From: Lysobacter enzymogenes
GTDB taxonomy: Bacteria > Pseudomonadota > Gammaproteobacteria > Xanthomonadales > Xanthomonadaceae
Length of the DNA: 64,000 nucleotides
Reading direction: 5' to 3'
Assembly (NCBI RefSeq): GCF_023617245.1
Contig: NZ_CP067396.1
Span: forward strand, 6,142,197 to 6,206,196
Under the pieces are notes generated by a model. The model did no database searches and was not told the origin of the DNA. It saw only the letters and a list, made by a program, of their open reading frames with translations. This document shows, one piece after another, positions 36,644 to 45,448 of this stretch. Made by a program: the position numbers and the translations under genes. How positions within the stretch are numbered: the stretch's first letter is position 1; every line of letters starts with the position of its first letter.

Positions 36644-39190
36644 TCAGGTGCCGCGCGGCTTGGCCCGGTGCGTGGCTTTCGCCGTCCACGGATCGTCGGG
36701 CCACGGGTGTTTGGGATAGCGGCCTTTCATTTCCTTCTTCACTTCCGGGTAGGTGCGCTCCCAGAAGCCGCGCAGGTCCTGGGTCACCTGCAAGGGCCGG
36801 CCGGCGGGCGAGAGCAGGTGCAGGGTCAGCGGCACGCGGCCGTCGCCGATGCGCGGTGTGTCGGCGAGGCCGAACAGCTCCTGCAGTTTCACCGCCAGCA
36901 CCGGCGCCTGCGCGGCGCCGCGGCCGTCGTCGGCGTGGTCGTCGTAGCCGTACTCGATCGCCCGTTCCATGCCCGAGGGCACCACGATGCGGGTCGGCGC
37001 GAGCGCGTCGAGTTTCTGCCGCCACGACCAATCGCACAGCGAACGCAGCGCGTCGCCGAAGGCCGCTTCGTCGAGCGCGTCGAGCCGGCTCTTGCCGCTG
37101 AGCGCGGGCTTGAGCCATGCGTCCAGGCGTTCCAGCAAGGCCGCGTCGGACAAGTCCGGCAGCGGCGTCTCGCCCTGCGCGAGCTCGGGCATCCACTCGC
37201 GCAGGCAGCGCACGCGCGCGCGCCACTGGCGCAGGCCCGGCGTCCACGGCAACGCGTCCAGGCCGAGCTGGCGCACCGCGTCGACCAAGGCGTCGGCGTA
37301 GCGCGCCGGGTCGGGCCGCGCCAGCGCGCGGCTGTCGATCACGATGCGGTCGAAGCGGCGCTCGCGCACCGCCGCGATCGCGCGCGCGCCGGCGTCCCAC
37401 ACCACCCGGTCTTCGCTGACGAAGCGCTGCGGGAATTCGCGTTCCAGCCGCGCCGGGTCGAGCGGCGCGGCGCGCAGGATGCGCGCGTCGCGCGGGTCGT
37501 CGCGCAGTTCGCTGATCGCCAGCCACGGCTCGCCGTAGACGGCGCTGTCGTCGAACAGCTTGGCGCTGCGGCCGTTGGCGAGTTGGTAACGGTAGGGGTC
37601 GGCGGGATGCTGGCGCGCAATGCGGTCGGGAAACGCGTGCAACAGCAGGTCGCCGAGCCGATGCGCCGGCGCCGAGGCCGGCGGCGACGCGTCCACGCGC
37701 AGGCGCCGGCGCCATTGCTTGCTGGCCTGGTCGAGCGCGGCCAGCGCCGAGCGCGAAGCCTCGGCCGGCGCGCGGCCGGCGCGGAACGCGGCCAACGCCT
37801 GCCAGCGCGCGTGCAGCGCGTCGCCGCCGCTGCGCAGCGGGTCGCGCGCCTCCAGCAACGCGGCCAGGTCGCAGGCCAGGGCGCGCTCGCCGGCGTCGCG
37901 CGGCGCCAACAGCATCGCCGCCAGCCGCGGATGCGTGCCCAGCGCGAGCATGCGCCGGCCGAACGCGGTGATCGCCGGTTGCGCGCCGGCGCCGGGTTCC
38001 AGCGCGCCCAGGCGCAGCAGCAGTTCGCGCGCCGCGCCCATCGCGCCGGGCGGCGGCGGGTCGAGGAAGCGCAGACCGGCGTCGCCCCAGGCGGCCAGTT
38101 CCAGCGCCAGGCCGGCCAGTTCCACCTGCGCCATCTCCGGCCGCCGCTGCGGCTCCAGCCGCTGCGATTGCGGCCACAGCCGATACGCCCAGCCGTCGGC
38201 GACGCGACCGGCGCGGCCGGCGCGCTGGTCGGCCGAGGCCTGGGCGATGGCGACCACGTCGAGGCGGGCGAAGCCGCTGTTGGGGTCGTAGCGCGGCTCG
38301 CGCGCCAGGCCCGAGTCGATCACCACGCGCACGCCGGGCAGGGTCACGCTGGATTCGGCGACGTTGGTCGCCAGCACCACCCGGCGGCGGCCGTCGGGGT
38401 CGGGCTGCAGCACGCGGCTCTGTTGCTCCACCGGCAGTTCGCCGTGCAGGGCCAGCACGTCGACGCCGCGCGCGGCCGCGCTGGCGGCCAGCGCGGCGTC
38501 GGCGCGGGCGATCTCGCGCTGGCCGGGCAGGAACGCGAGCACGTCGCCGGGGTGCGTGGCCAGCGCGTGCTCGACCGCGCGCCTGAGCTGGTGTTCGAGC
38601 GTCTCCTCGCGCCGCGCCGGGTAGTGCCCGATCTGCACCGGATGGCTGCGCCCGGCGCTGCTCAGCCGCGGCGCGTCGAGGAACTGCGCCAGCCGCTCGC
38701 CGTCGAGGGTGGCCGACATCACCACGATGCGCAGGTCTTCGCGCAGCGAGGACTGCACGTCCAGCGCCAGCGCCAGGCCGAGGTCGGCGGCGAGGTGGCG
38801 TTCGTGGAATTCGTCGAACAGCAGCGCGCCGACGCCTTCCAGCGTGGGGTCGTCCTGGATCATCCGGGTCAGGATGCCTTCGGTGACCACCTCGATGCGG
38901 GTGCGCGGGCCGACCTTGTTCTCGAAGCGGATGCGATAGCCGACGGTGTCGCCGGCGGCCTCGCCGCGCTGGCGCGCCATGAAGTGGGCAGCGGCGCGCG
39001 CGGCCACGCGGCGCGGTTCCAGCATCACGATCCGGCGCCCGTCCAGCCACGGCGCGTCGAGCAGCGCCGGCGGCACCTGGGTGGTCTTGCCGGCGCCGGG
39101 CGGCGCTTCCAGCACCAGGCGCGGATGGGCGGCGAGGCTGGCGCGGATCTGCGGCAACAGCGGATCGATGGGGAAGGCGGGCGTGTTCAC
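36644..39190 (-). CDS. hrpB: ATP-dependent helicase HrpB (DEAH/RHA family)
   Basis: An 848-residue superfamily 2 helicase, near the usual HrpB length. Helicase motifs in order: APPGAGKTTQVP (I), LEPRRVAAR (Ia), LFDEFHERHL (II), SATLDG (III), TNVAESSVTLPGV (V) and QRAGRAGR (VI). Then come the ratchet region and the HrpB C-terminal domain (RIVVPSGMERAIEYGYDDH, LHLLSPAGRPLQVTQDLRGFWERTYPEVKKEMKGRY-type ending). The likely start is GTG at 39190 (V-N-T-P-A-F); no ATG lies near the conserved start. Its cellular role is unclear in the family. It is divergent from the tatD-type gene. Confidence 0.95.
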   Translation of the reverse strand: MNTPAFPIDPLLPQIRASLAAHPRLVLEAPPGAGKTTQVPPALLDAPWLDGRRIVMLEPRRVAARAAAHFMARQRGEAAGDTVGYRIRFENKVGPRTRIEVVTEGILTRMIQDDPTLEGVGALLFDEFHERHLAADLGLALALDVQSSLREDLRIVVMSATLDGERLAQFLDAPRLSSAGRSHPVQIGHYPARREETLEHQLRRAVEHALATHPGDVLAFLPGQREIARADAALAASAAARGVDVLALHGELPVEQQSRVLQPDPDGRRRVVLATNVAESSVTLPGVRVVIDSGLAREPRYDPNSGFARLDVVAIAQASADQRAGRAGRVADGWAYRLWPQSQRLEPQRRPEMAQVELAGLALELAAWGDAGLRFLDPPPPGAMGAARELLLRLGALEPGAGAQPAITAFGRRMLALGTHPRLAAMLLAPRDAGERALACDLAALLEARDPLRSGGDALHARWQALAAFRAGRAPAEASRSALAALDQASKQWRRRLRVDASPPASAPAHRLGDLLLHAFPDRIARQHPADPYRYQLANGRSAKLFDDSAVYGEPWLAISELRDDPRDARILRAAPLDPARLEREFPQRFVSEDRVVWDAGARAIAAVRERRFDRIVIDSRALARPDPARYADALVDAVRQLGLDALPWTPGLRQWRARVRCLREWMPELAQGETPLPDLSDAALLERLDAWLKPALSGKSRLDALDEAAFGDALRSLCDWSWRQKLDALAPTRIVVPSGMERAIEYGYDDHADDGRGAAQAPVLAVKLQELFGLADTPRIGDGRVPLTLHLLSPAGRPLQVTQDLRGFWERTYPEVKKEMKGRYPKHPWPDDPWTAKATHRAKPRGT

Positions 39191-39548
39191 CCGCGCAAGG
39201 ATACGGACCGGCGGCGGCGGCCGGAATGGCGCGGCCGGCGGCGCGGCGCGGACCGGGGGTTGCCGTAGCCGCCGCGGGCGCCATGCTTCCGGCCCCGACC
39301 GCGGCGCGCGGCGTTGGGTGCGGTCGGCGTTTTCGTCTTCGCCATCGGCTCGGGCGCGCGACGACGAGCGATGTCGCGACGATCGCGCGGATCGTGCGCA
39401 TGGCGTGGGCGTCGCCCGCCCCGACGCCCCCGTCGCGAACGCTGGCCGGGCGGAACGGACACGCCGGCCGAACCCCGCGGCCGCGCGCGGGTTGGGCCGG
39501 CCGCGGCGAGCCTCTACACTGCGCGCTGCCCCGCTTCCGCTGTGCCCC
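39191..39548. other. Divergent intergenic region, no supported gene
   Basis: About 358 bases between hrpB and the TatD-type gene, GC-rich and low in complexity. It must hold both promoters, but I cannot point to clear -35/-10 elements. Confidence 0.45.
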
Positions 39549-40343
39549 ATGCAACTGATCGACATCGGCGCCAACCTCACCCACGACAGCTTCGACCACG
39601 ACCGCGACGCGGTGCTGCAGCGCGCGCGCGAGGCCGGCGTGAGCCGCATGGTGATCACCGGCGCCAGCCGCGAGCATTCGCCGAAGGCGCTGGAACTGGC
39701 GCGGCGGCATCCGGGCGAGCTGTTCGCCACCGCCGGCGTGCATCCGCACCATGCCAGCGAGTACACCGCCGAATGCGACGCGGAAATGCGCGCGCTGCTG
39801 GCCCACGACGAAGTCGTCGCGGTCGGCGAATGCGGCCTGGACTACTTCCGCGACTTCTCGCCGCGCCCGGCGCAGCGGCGCGCGTTCGAGATGCAGCTGC
39901 AGACCGCGGCCGACACCGGCAAGCCGCTGTTCCTGCACCAGCGCGACGCGCACGAGGACTTCGTCGCGATGATGAAGAACTTCGACGGCAAGATCGGCCC
40001 GGCGGTGGTGCACTGCTTCACCGGCACGCGCGAGGAGCTGTTCGCCTACCTCGACCGCGATTGGTACATCGGCATCACCGGCTGGCTGTGCGACGAACGC
40101 CGCGGCCTGCACCTGCGCGAGCTGGTCAAGCACATTCCGGCGCAGCGGCTGATGATCGAGACCGACGCGCCTTACCTGCTGCCGCGCACGGTCAAGCCGG
40201 CGCCGTCGCACCGGCGCAACGAACCGATGTACCTGGCCCACATCGTCGAGGAGCTGGCGCGCGACCGCGGCGAGGACGCTGCGACCGCCGCCGCCCACAG
40301 CACCGCGACGGCGACCGCGTTCTTCCGCCTGCCGCCGCGCTGA
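39549..40343 (+). CDS. tatD: TatD-family metal-dependent deoxyribonuclease
   Basis: A 264-residue TIM-barrel hydrolase with the family's metal ligands: DIGANLTHDSF, AGVHPHHASEY, VGECGLDYFRDFSP, FLHQRDAHEDF, VHCFTGTREEL and ETDAPYLLPRTVKP. E. coli TatD is a 3'-5' exonuclease for damaged DNA. The sequence matches TatD proper rather than YcfH or YjjV (DYFRDFSP, HRRNEP). The ATG begins the conserved domain. Confidence 0.94.
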   Translation: MQLIDIGANLTHDSFDHDRDAVLQRAREAGVSRMVITGASREHSPKALELARRHPGELFATAGVHPHHASEYTAECDAEMRALLAHDEVVAVGECGLDYFRDFSPRPAQRRAFEMQLQTAADTGKPLFLHQRDAHEDFVAMMKNFDGKIGPAVVHCFTGTREELFAYLDRDWYIGITGWLCDERRGLHLRELVKHIPAQRLMIETDAPYLLPRTVKPAPSHRRNEPMYLAHIVEELARDRGEDAATAAAHSTATATAFFRLPPR

Positions 40344-40358
40344 CCGCGACGCGCGCGC

Positions 40359-40826
40359 TCAGTCCAGGGTGAAGTTGCCGCAGCCGGACCACTTCGCCGG
40401 CCAGGGCTTGTGGTCGGCCTTGGTCGACAGCGGCTTGGATTTCTCCGGGATCACGTCGATCGAGTAGGCGAAGCGGCCGTAGGCGTCGCCCATCAGGCCG
40501 TTGTCGATCTTGCATACGCCGCCCAGCGGCACCGGCGCGATCTTCACCGTCACCGAAGTCTTTTCCACCCCGATCGTGCCGGTCAGTTCGTACCCACCGG
40601 CCGCGGCGCCGCCATGGCGCAGGCCGCTGCTCAGCGGATCGGCGGCTTGCGGCACGCGCAGCCGGTAGACCACCGACAGGTCCGTCTGCCGCGTGCTCAG
40701 CACCACCTGCCAGTCGGTGTTGCCGCCGCGGAACTTCGGCGCGGGAAAGGTGGTTTGCTGCGCGTGCGCGGCGGCGCCGTACCCGGCCAGGACCAGCGCG
40801 CAGGCCGCGGCGAAGAAAGTACGCAT
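40359..40826 (-). CDS. Exported hypothetical protein
   Basis: A 155-residue protein with a signal peptide (RTFFAAACALVLAGYGAAAHA, cleavage near residue 22). The mature part is beta-rich (WQVVLSTRQTDLSVVYRLRVP, YELTGTIGVEKTSVTVKIAPV) with two cysteines (GGVCKID, SGCGNF) that may pair. The C-terminal SGCGNFTLD recalls the GGCGDLAVY end of the lipoprotein at 42267, hinting at a shared fold. Convergent with the TatD gene, 15 bases between the stops. Confidence 0.8.
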   Translation of the reverse strand: MRTFFAAACALVLAGYGAAAHAQQTTFPAPKFRGGNTDWQVVLSTRQTDLSVVYRLRVPQAADPLSSGLRHGGAAAGGYELTGTIGVEKTSVTVKIAPVPLGGVCKIDNGLMGDAYGRFAYSIDVIPEKSKPLSTKADHKPWPAKWSGCGNFTLD

Positions 40827-40927
40827 GGACGACTCCTGTATCGGCAGCGACGCGCCACCGTCGTCATGCTCAACGCGCCGCCGCGGCCGGCGTGAAGCGG
40901 CTGCCGGCGTGAAGCCGCGACGCAGGC

Positions 40928-40963
40928 AAAAAAGAGCCGGCCCGTCGGAGATCGGGCCGGCTC
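40928..40963 (-). terminator. Rho-independent terminator (minus strand)
   Basis: Stem gagccggcccg / cgggccggctc with an eight-base loop, followed on the minus strand by six T residues. It lies just beyond the receptor-tail remnant at 41013 and probably served that lost gene. Confidence 0.88.
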
Positions 40964-41012
40964 ACGATGTCGCCGGTTTTCTATGCGGACCTGCTGTCGC
41001 GGTCGCGCCCGC

Positions 41013-41105
41013 TCAGAACTTCCACTCGAACGACAGGTTGTAGCGGCGGCCGAGGATGTCGTAGGTGTTGAACAGGTTGGCCGAGGTCTGCTCGCCGCGC
41101 GCGTG
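41013..41105 (-). pseudogene. Decayed TonB-dependent receptor, C-terminal tail only
   Basis: The last 30 or so codons read GEQTSANLFNTYDILG then RRYNLSFEWKF and stop, the typical closing strand of a TonB-dependent outer-membrane receptor, ending in the required phenylalanine. Upstream the similarity stops at once and no receptor-sized frame exists; the open minus-strand frame that continues is antisense to the membrane protein gene at 41349. A strong terminator follows the stop. The likeliest reading is a receptor gene whose 5' part was deleted. Confidence 0.6.
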
Positions 41106-41348
41106 GCCATGGCGACGACGGGTTGCCCCCTGCTCGAACCCGGTCGATATTTGCGCAAAACCTGGCAAGGCATTGGTACCAACGAATTCTTCCTTATCTG
41201 ATTCTATTGGAGCCAATCCGGTCGACCGCCGGCCCACCGGGCGCGAGCGGCGCGCTCGCCGTCGCCTCGTTCCGCGGCAGCCGTCGACCGCGGACCCGGG
41301 GCAAGCGGCTACCCTGTCGCGTCCCCTTTCCGACCACCGACGACGTCC

Positions 41349-42209
41349 ATGTCCGCAGCCCTCGCCGAGAACCGCTCGCCCGCCTTCGTCCCGCTGGCCC
41401 TGGCCGTCCTGATGCTGGCGCTGACGGCCGCGTTCACCGCGATCGCGATGCGTTCGCTGCCGGCGCTGCACGGCGCGCGCTTCGATCCGGCGCAATGGCT
41501 CGGCTCGATCGGGCTGCCGGTCGGCTTCGTCGTCGTCGTCGCCTGCGCGCTGACCGATCGCCGTGGCGTGCCGGCGCGCCCGTGGGCCTGCGTGCTGGCC
41601 GCGCTGGTGCTGCTGTTCGGCCTCGGGCTGGCGTGGTCGATGCTGGAAATGCCGTGGCTGGCCTCGCTGTCGCGACGCGCGGACGCGCGCGCGCTGCTCG
41701 CCTGGACCGACGGCTTGGGCGCGCTGAAATCGCTGCTGGTCGCGCTGGTCGCGCTGCCGCTGGCCTGGCGCCTGGGCGGCCGCGGCGCGACGCCGGTGCA
41801 ATGGAGCCCGCGCCAGCGCCGCGTCCTCGGCGCGCTGACCGCGCTGTGCCTGGGCGCCGGCGTGGCCTTGTTGGTGCAGACCCTGGCCGCGGCCTTCACC
41901 GCGCTCGGCGACAGCGAACAGCGCGTGGGCATGAGCGTGGTCGCGCTCGGCGTCGGCGCGGTGCACGGCCTGGTCGCGCTGATCGCGCCGATGCGCCGCG
42001 GCGCCGGCACGATGCCGGCGTTGGTATCGGCGTTGCTGACGCCGGTGTTGATCGTGCTGGGTTCGCTGCCGGCGATGTTCGGCGGCGAACATTGGAACCT
42101 GCCGGCGCGGGTGATCGTGGTGCTGGTGGTGTTGCTGCTGGCGCCGGCGCTGTCGTGGCTGCTGGTGCGGCGCCGGCTCGGCGCGGCGGCGCGGACGGAC
42201 GACCGCTAG
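41349..42209 (+). CDS. Integral membrane protein of unknown function
   Basis: A 286-residue, strongly hydrophobic protein with about seven membrane segments (e.g. LALAVLMLALTAAFTAIAM, LPVGFVVVVACALTD, ACVLAALVLLFGLGLAWSM, ALCLGAGVALLVQTLAAAF, VIVVLVVLLLAPALSWLLV). Loops are short and basic. No transporter or enzyme motif is visible. It ends at a hairpin. Function unknown. Confidence 0.8.
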   Translation: MSAALAENRSPAFVPLALAVLMLALTAAFTAIAMRSLPALHGARFDPAQWLGSIGLPVGFVVVVACALTDRRGVPARPWACVLAALVLLFGLGLAWSMLEMPWLASLSRRADARALLAWTDGLGALKSLLVALVALPLAWRLGGRGATPVQWSPRQRRVLGALTALCLGAGVALLVQTLAAAFTALGDSEQRVGMSVVALGVGAVHGLVALIAPMRRGAGTMPALVSALLTPVLIVLGSLPAMFGGEHWNLPARVIVVLVVLLLAPALSWLLVRRRLGAAARTDDR

Positions 42210-42212
42210 AAA

Positions 42213-42242
42213 CGCAACGGCCCGCGGATGCGGGCCGTTGCG
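42213..42242. terminator. Hairpin between convergent genes (terminator-like)
   Basis: Perfect stem cgcaacggcccgc / gcgggccgttgcg with a short loop, directly after the membrane protein stop and before the convergent lipoprotein gene. T-runs are weak on both sides (ttt on the minus strand). Confidence 0.7.
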
Positions 42243-42266
42243 TCTGCGCGGCGGGCGCCGGCGCGA

Positions 42267-42806
42267 TCAGTACACGGCCAGATCGCCGCAACCGCCGTCG
42301 AACTTGTCCATGCCATCGACATGCACGGCGACCGACTGCATGTGCTTGTTGTCGCCGTCGTCGATGCATTCCTTGCGGCTGATCTCGATGGTCATCGGCT
42401 TGGCGCCGTCCTTGGTGTTCAATTCGCCGCTGAGCACGATCAGCGTGCTCGGCGCGTCGGCCGGCTGGCCGTTGTAGCGCGCCGTGCCGCTGGCCTTCTC
42501 GCCGCCGCTGCCCCAGGTCAGATCGACCTTGTGGTTCATCTCGCCGGTGGACTGGATATCGATGCTCCAGTGCTCGCCGAAGCCCTTGAACGCGGGCACC
42601 GGGCTGAGCTTGCCGACCTGGTCGGCGCCGATCTTCGCCGACGGTGGCGCGGCCGGACCGGTCGCGGGCGGCGCGCCCGCATCGGCGCCGGCCGCCGGCG
42701 CGACCTCGGCCGGCGGCGGCGCGGCGGCGTCCTTGTTCTGGTCGGGCGCGGTGCACGCGGCGAGGAAGGCGATCGAAGCGATCGCGGCGAGGGGCATCAG
42801 GCGCAT
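42267..42806 (-). CDS. Lipoprotein of unknown function
   Basis: A 179-residue lipoprotein: signal sequence with lipobox IAFLAAC (lipidation near Cys18), an Ala/Pro-rich linker to about residue 55, and a domain with VPAFKGFGEHWSIDIQS, HKVDLTWGSGG, STLIVLSGELN, KPMTIEISRKECIDDGDN and the ending FDGGCGDLAVY. The conserved cysteines near Ile-Ser-Arg-Lys-Glu-Cys and the terminal Gly-Gly-Cys-Gly fit COG3650-type lipoproteins, where they form a disulfide. AAGGAG precedes the ATG. Function unknown. Confidence 0.85.
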   Translation of the reverse strand: MRLMPLAAIASIAFLAACTAPDQNKDAAAPPPAEVAPAAGADAGAPPATGPAAPPSAKIGADQVGKLSPVPAFKGFGEHWSIDIQSTGEMNHKVDLTWGSGGEKASGTARYNGQPADAPSTLIVLSGELNTKDGAKPMTIEISRKECIDDGDNKHMQSVAVHVDGMDKFDGGCGDLAVY

Positions 42807-43212
42807 GGCGGCTCCTTGGGTATGGCGATTACGCCCGGTGCGGGCGGGCTCGTTGTAACGCCTGCCGGGTGCAGGAGGGGTCAACGAGAGGGAGGTCGGT
42901 TCAGTTCGCGGTAGCGACGCGGCGGAGGTTGCGTGTGGGTTTTCGTTGTGGCGTTGGATCGGTGAGGGAGCGATAGGGCGGAATCTTTCGGGGCGATAGC
43001 GTCGGCGGTTGTTGCTGTTGCTGTTGGTGTTGTTGCTGTTGCTGCTCTTGGCTTGGACGCAACCCCAAGCAAAGCCCATGTCCCGCAGCCCCGGAGGGCG
43101 CGCGCATGGATGCGCGCGCGCGCCATGGGACAGGATGTCCCTTATGGCGCGGCCCCGCGCAAGGTGCTGGACCTAGTGGCTTTTGACTTAAAACAAGCGT
43201 TTTTCTTTGGCT

Positions 43213-44326
43213 GCTGGTCTCTAACCTCAAGTGCATCACCTCAGTGAGGCACTGTGAATGGGCCAGCAGTATTCACATCTGAGCGCAGAAGAGCGCGGGG
43301 CCATCATGGTCTTGATCGCCCAAGGGGCGAGCGGACGGCAAATCGCCCAGACGTTGGGTCGGGCGCAAAGCACCATCGCTCGCGAGTTGCGCCGTAATGG
43401 GTTTCGGTCCCATTCGGGGCCGCCGCTGCGCGGACGCCCCCGTTTCGATCCTGGCTACGATGCGACCCGGGCGGGCCGGCGGGCCCAGCGACTGCGGCGA
43501 CGGGCGCGGGTGCGCCGCAAGCTGCGACGCGACACCTTGCTGTGGCGACGCGTGCGCTATTGGCTGGAACGGTGCTGGTCGCCGCAACAGATTGCCGACA
43601 AACTGCGGGATCTGTACCCGGACCGGCCCTGGCTGCGCGTGTCGCACGAAACGATCTATACCGCGATTTATGCGATGCCGCGCGGCGAATTGCGCCGCCA
43701 GGTGACCCGTCTGCTGCGGCAGGGGCGCAAGTCCGGCCGCCGCACGCGCCAGGGAAGCGACGCCCGCGGCCATCTGCCGGATCTACCCAACATCCGCCTG
43801 CGGCCGCCGGCCGCGCATGAGCGCCTGATGCCGGGGCATTGGGAGGGCGACCTGATCGTGGGCGCGCACAATCGCTCGGCGATTGGGGTATTGGTCTGCC
43901 GCCGCACCTTGTACGTCAAGCTGGTCAAGCTCGCCGACGCGACCGCGCACACGGTGCTGGAGGCCTTCAGCTCGGCGTTCGAAGGCGTGCCGGAAAGTTT
44001 GAAGAAGACCTTGACCTACGACCAGGGCAAGGAAATGGCATCGCATCGGCAGTTGAGCGAACGCACCGGTTTAGCGATCTACTTCGCCGACCCCCATAGC
44101 CCGTGGCAACGCGGAACCTGCGAAAACACCAACGGCTTGTTGCGGCAATACTTTCCCAAGGGCACCGATCTGTCAGTGCATTCTGCGCAGCGCCTCAAGG
44201 AGGTGGCGTGGGAAATGAACAACCGCCCCCGTCGTAGCCTGGGCAGGCGCTCGCCCGTCGAGGTGCTCTACGAGGAACTCAAAAACCCGCGGGCGCAGGG
44301 TGATGCACTTGGACATTGACTCCGCC
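43213..44326 (+). mobile_element. IS30-family insertion sequence, copy 2 (1114 bp)
   Basis: Same length as copy 1. Left end gctgg, ten bases, CAAGTGCATCACC; right end is the mirror with ccgcc. A GCT duplication flanks it (43210-43212 and 44327-44329). It occupies the same position and orientation relative to the type A hairpin as copy 1. The two copies differ at many scattered bases, so they are not a very recent duplication. Confidence 0.93.
43258..44319 (+). CDS. IS30-family transposase, copy 2
   Basis: A 353-residue transposase, near-identical to that at 34097 but with scattered substitutions (for example SGPPLRGRPRFDP, VPESLKKTLTYDQ, KNPRAQGDALGH). The helix-turn-helix, both aspartates (GHWEGDLIVG, TYDQGKEM) and the glutamate (RGTCENTNGLLRQ) are intact. 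The frame starts at the equivalent ATG and is undamaged. Confidence 0.95.
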   Translation: MGQQYSHLSAEERGAIMVLIAQGASGRQIAQTLGRAQSTIARELRRNGFRSHSGPPLRGRPRFDPGYDATRAGRRAQRLRRRARVRRKLRRDTLLWRRVRYWLERCWSPQQIADKLRDLYPDRPWLRVSHETIYTAIYAMPRGELRRQVTRLLRQGRKSGRRTRQGSDARGHLPDLPNIRLRPPAAHERLMPGHWEGDLIVGAHNRSAIGVLVCRRTLYVKLVKLADATAHTVLEAFSSAFEGVPESLKKTLTYDQGKEMASHRQLSERTGLAIYFADPHSPWQRGTCENTNGLLRQYFPKGTDLSVHSAQRLKEVAWEMNNRPRRSLGRRSPVEVLYEELKNPRAQGDALGH

Positions 44327-44635
44327 GCTACTTTCTTTTGTCGCGCTGACAAAAGAAAGTAGCTCGGCCGCTTGCGGACGAAAGCTTTTGATGGTGGCTT
44401 GTCGTCGCGCGACACATCGATAACGGCGAAAACAGCAGCAACGTCAACATGGGTTCCGGCTTTCGCCGGAATGACGGTTGTGGGGTTGCGTATCCGACTG
44501 TAGGAGCGGCGCGAGCCGCGACCGCGACAACGCAACTACGACGAAACTTTCATTGTGTTTGCGGTGGCGCGGTCGCGGCTTGCGCCGCTCCTACAGTCGG
44601 ACACGCGCCCAACGGCGCGAACGCACTCGCCGGCC

Positions 44636-45448
44636 TCAGCTGCGCAGGCCGACCCCGCGCTTGAGCAGCCACAGGCCCAGCGACGACAACGCCGCCACGA
44701 ACGCCAGCATCAGCGCGTACGCGACCCACGGCGGTACGTCGCTGCTGCCCAGCAGGCCGTAGCGGAACGCGTTGACCATGTAGAAAATCGGGTTGGCGTG
44801 GGTCGCGGCCTCGGCCCACGGCGGCAGCAGCTTGACCGAATAGAACACGCCGCCCAGGTAGGTCAGCGGGGTCAGGATGAAGGTCGGCACGATCGCCACG
44901 TCGTCGAACTTCTTCGCGTACACCGCGTTGATGAAGCCGGCCAGCGAGAAGATCGTCGCGCCCAGCAGCACCGTGGTGAAGGTCACCAGCGGGTGCGGGA
45001 TGCGCACCTTGGTGAAGCACATCGCGATCAGCAGCACGATCGCGCCGACCATCAGCCCGCGCAGCACCGCGCCGGCGACGTAGCCCCACAGGATCACCCA
45101 GTTCGGCATCGGGCTGACCAGCAGCTCCTCGACGTGGCGGCCGAACTTGGCGCCGAAGAAGCTCGAGGAGATGTTGCCGTAGCTGTTCTGGATCACGCTC
45201 ATCATCACCAGGCCCGGGACGATGAACTCCATGTAGCTGTAGCCGCCCATGTCGCCGATGCGCGAGCCGATCAGGCCGCCGAAGATCAGGAAGTACAGGG
45301 TCATGGTGATCGCCGGCGGCACCAGGGTCTGGCCCCAGATGCGCAGGATGCGGGTCACCTCGCGGCGCACGATGGTGCCCAGCGCGGTCAGGTTGCGGCG
45401 CGCGGGCGAAATCTCGGCGCGATCGGCCGGCTGGATGTCGGTGCTCAT
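44636..45448 (-). CDS. ABC-2 type exporter permease (YadH-like)
   Basis: A 270-residue inner-membrane permease with six membrane segments (ITMTLYFLIFGGLIGSRIG, EFIVPGLVMMSVIQNSYGN, LRGLMVGAIVLLIAMCF, LLGATIFSLAGFINAVYA, YALMLAFVAALSSLGLWLL) and the ABC-2 signature around SSFFGAKFGRHVEELLVSPMPNW. It matches E. coli YadH in length and motifs. Its ATG overlaps the stop of the ATP-binding gene by four bases (ATGA), so the two are translationally coupled. Substrate unknown. Confidence 0.93.
   Translation of the reverse strand: MSTDIQPADRAEISPARRNLTALGTIVRREVTRILRIWGQTLVPPAITMTLYFLIFGGLIGSRIGDMGGYSYMEFIVPGLVMMSVIQNSYGNISSSFFGAKFGRHVEELLVSPMPNWVILWGYVAGAVLRGLMVGAIVLLIAMCFTKVRIPHPLVTFTTVLLGATIFSLAGFINAVYAKKFDDVAIVPTFILTPLTYLGGVFYSVKLLPPWAEAATHANPIFYMVNAFRYGLLGSSDVPPWVAYALMLAFVAALSSLGLWLLKRGVGLRS

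Larger units (their letters stand above)
43005..44603. repeat. Composite repeat element C3 (partial), interrupted by IS30-family element
   Basis: Begins with a GTT/GCT triplet-rich stretch (about 43008-43045), then the module order seen in C1 and C2: a gcaaccccaagcaaagccca block, the ggagggcgcgcgcatggatg palindrome block, ctttgg block, IS copy 2, the type A hairpin (44329-44363), cggccgcttgcggacg block, attccgg hairpin and Family I copies (44500-44527, 44571-44596). The second arm of C1 and C2 is missing; the exporter gene at 44636 begins where it would be. The 200 bases from 42807 to 43004 hold nothing else. Confidence 0.82.

Noticed and set aside
36593..39268. An 891-codon open frame antisense to hrpB
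   Set aside because: GC-rich antisense frame; the minus-strand protein has all helicase motifs, while this one is Arg/Ala/Gly-rich without motifs.
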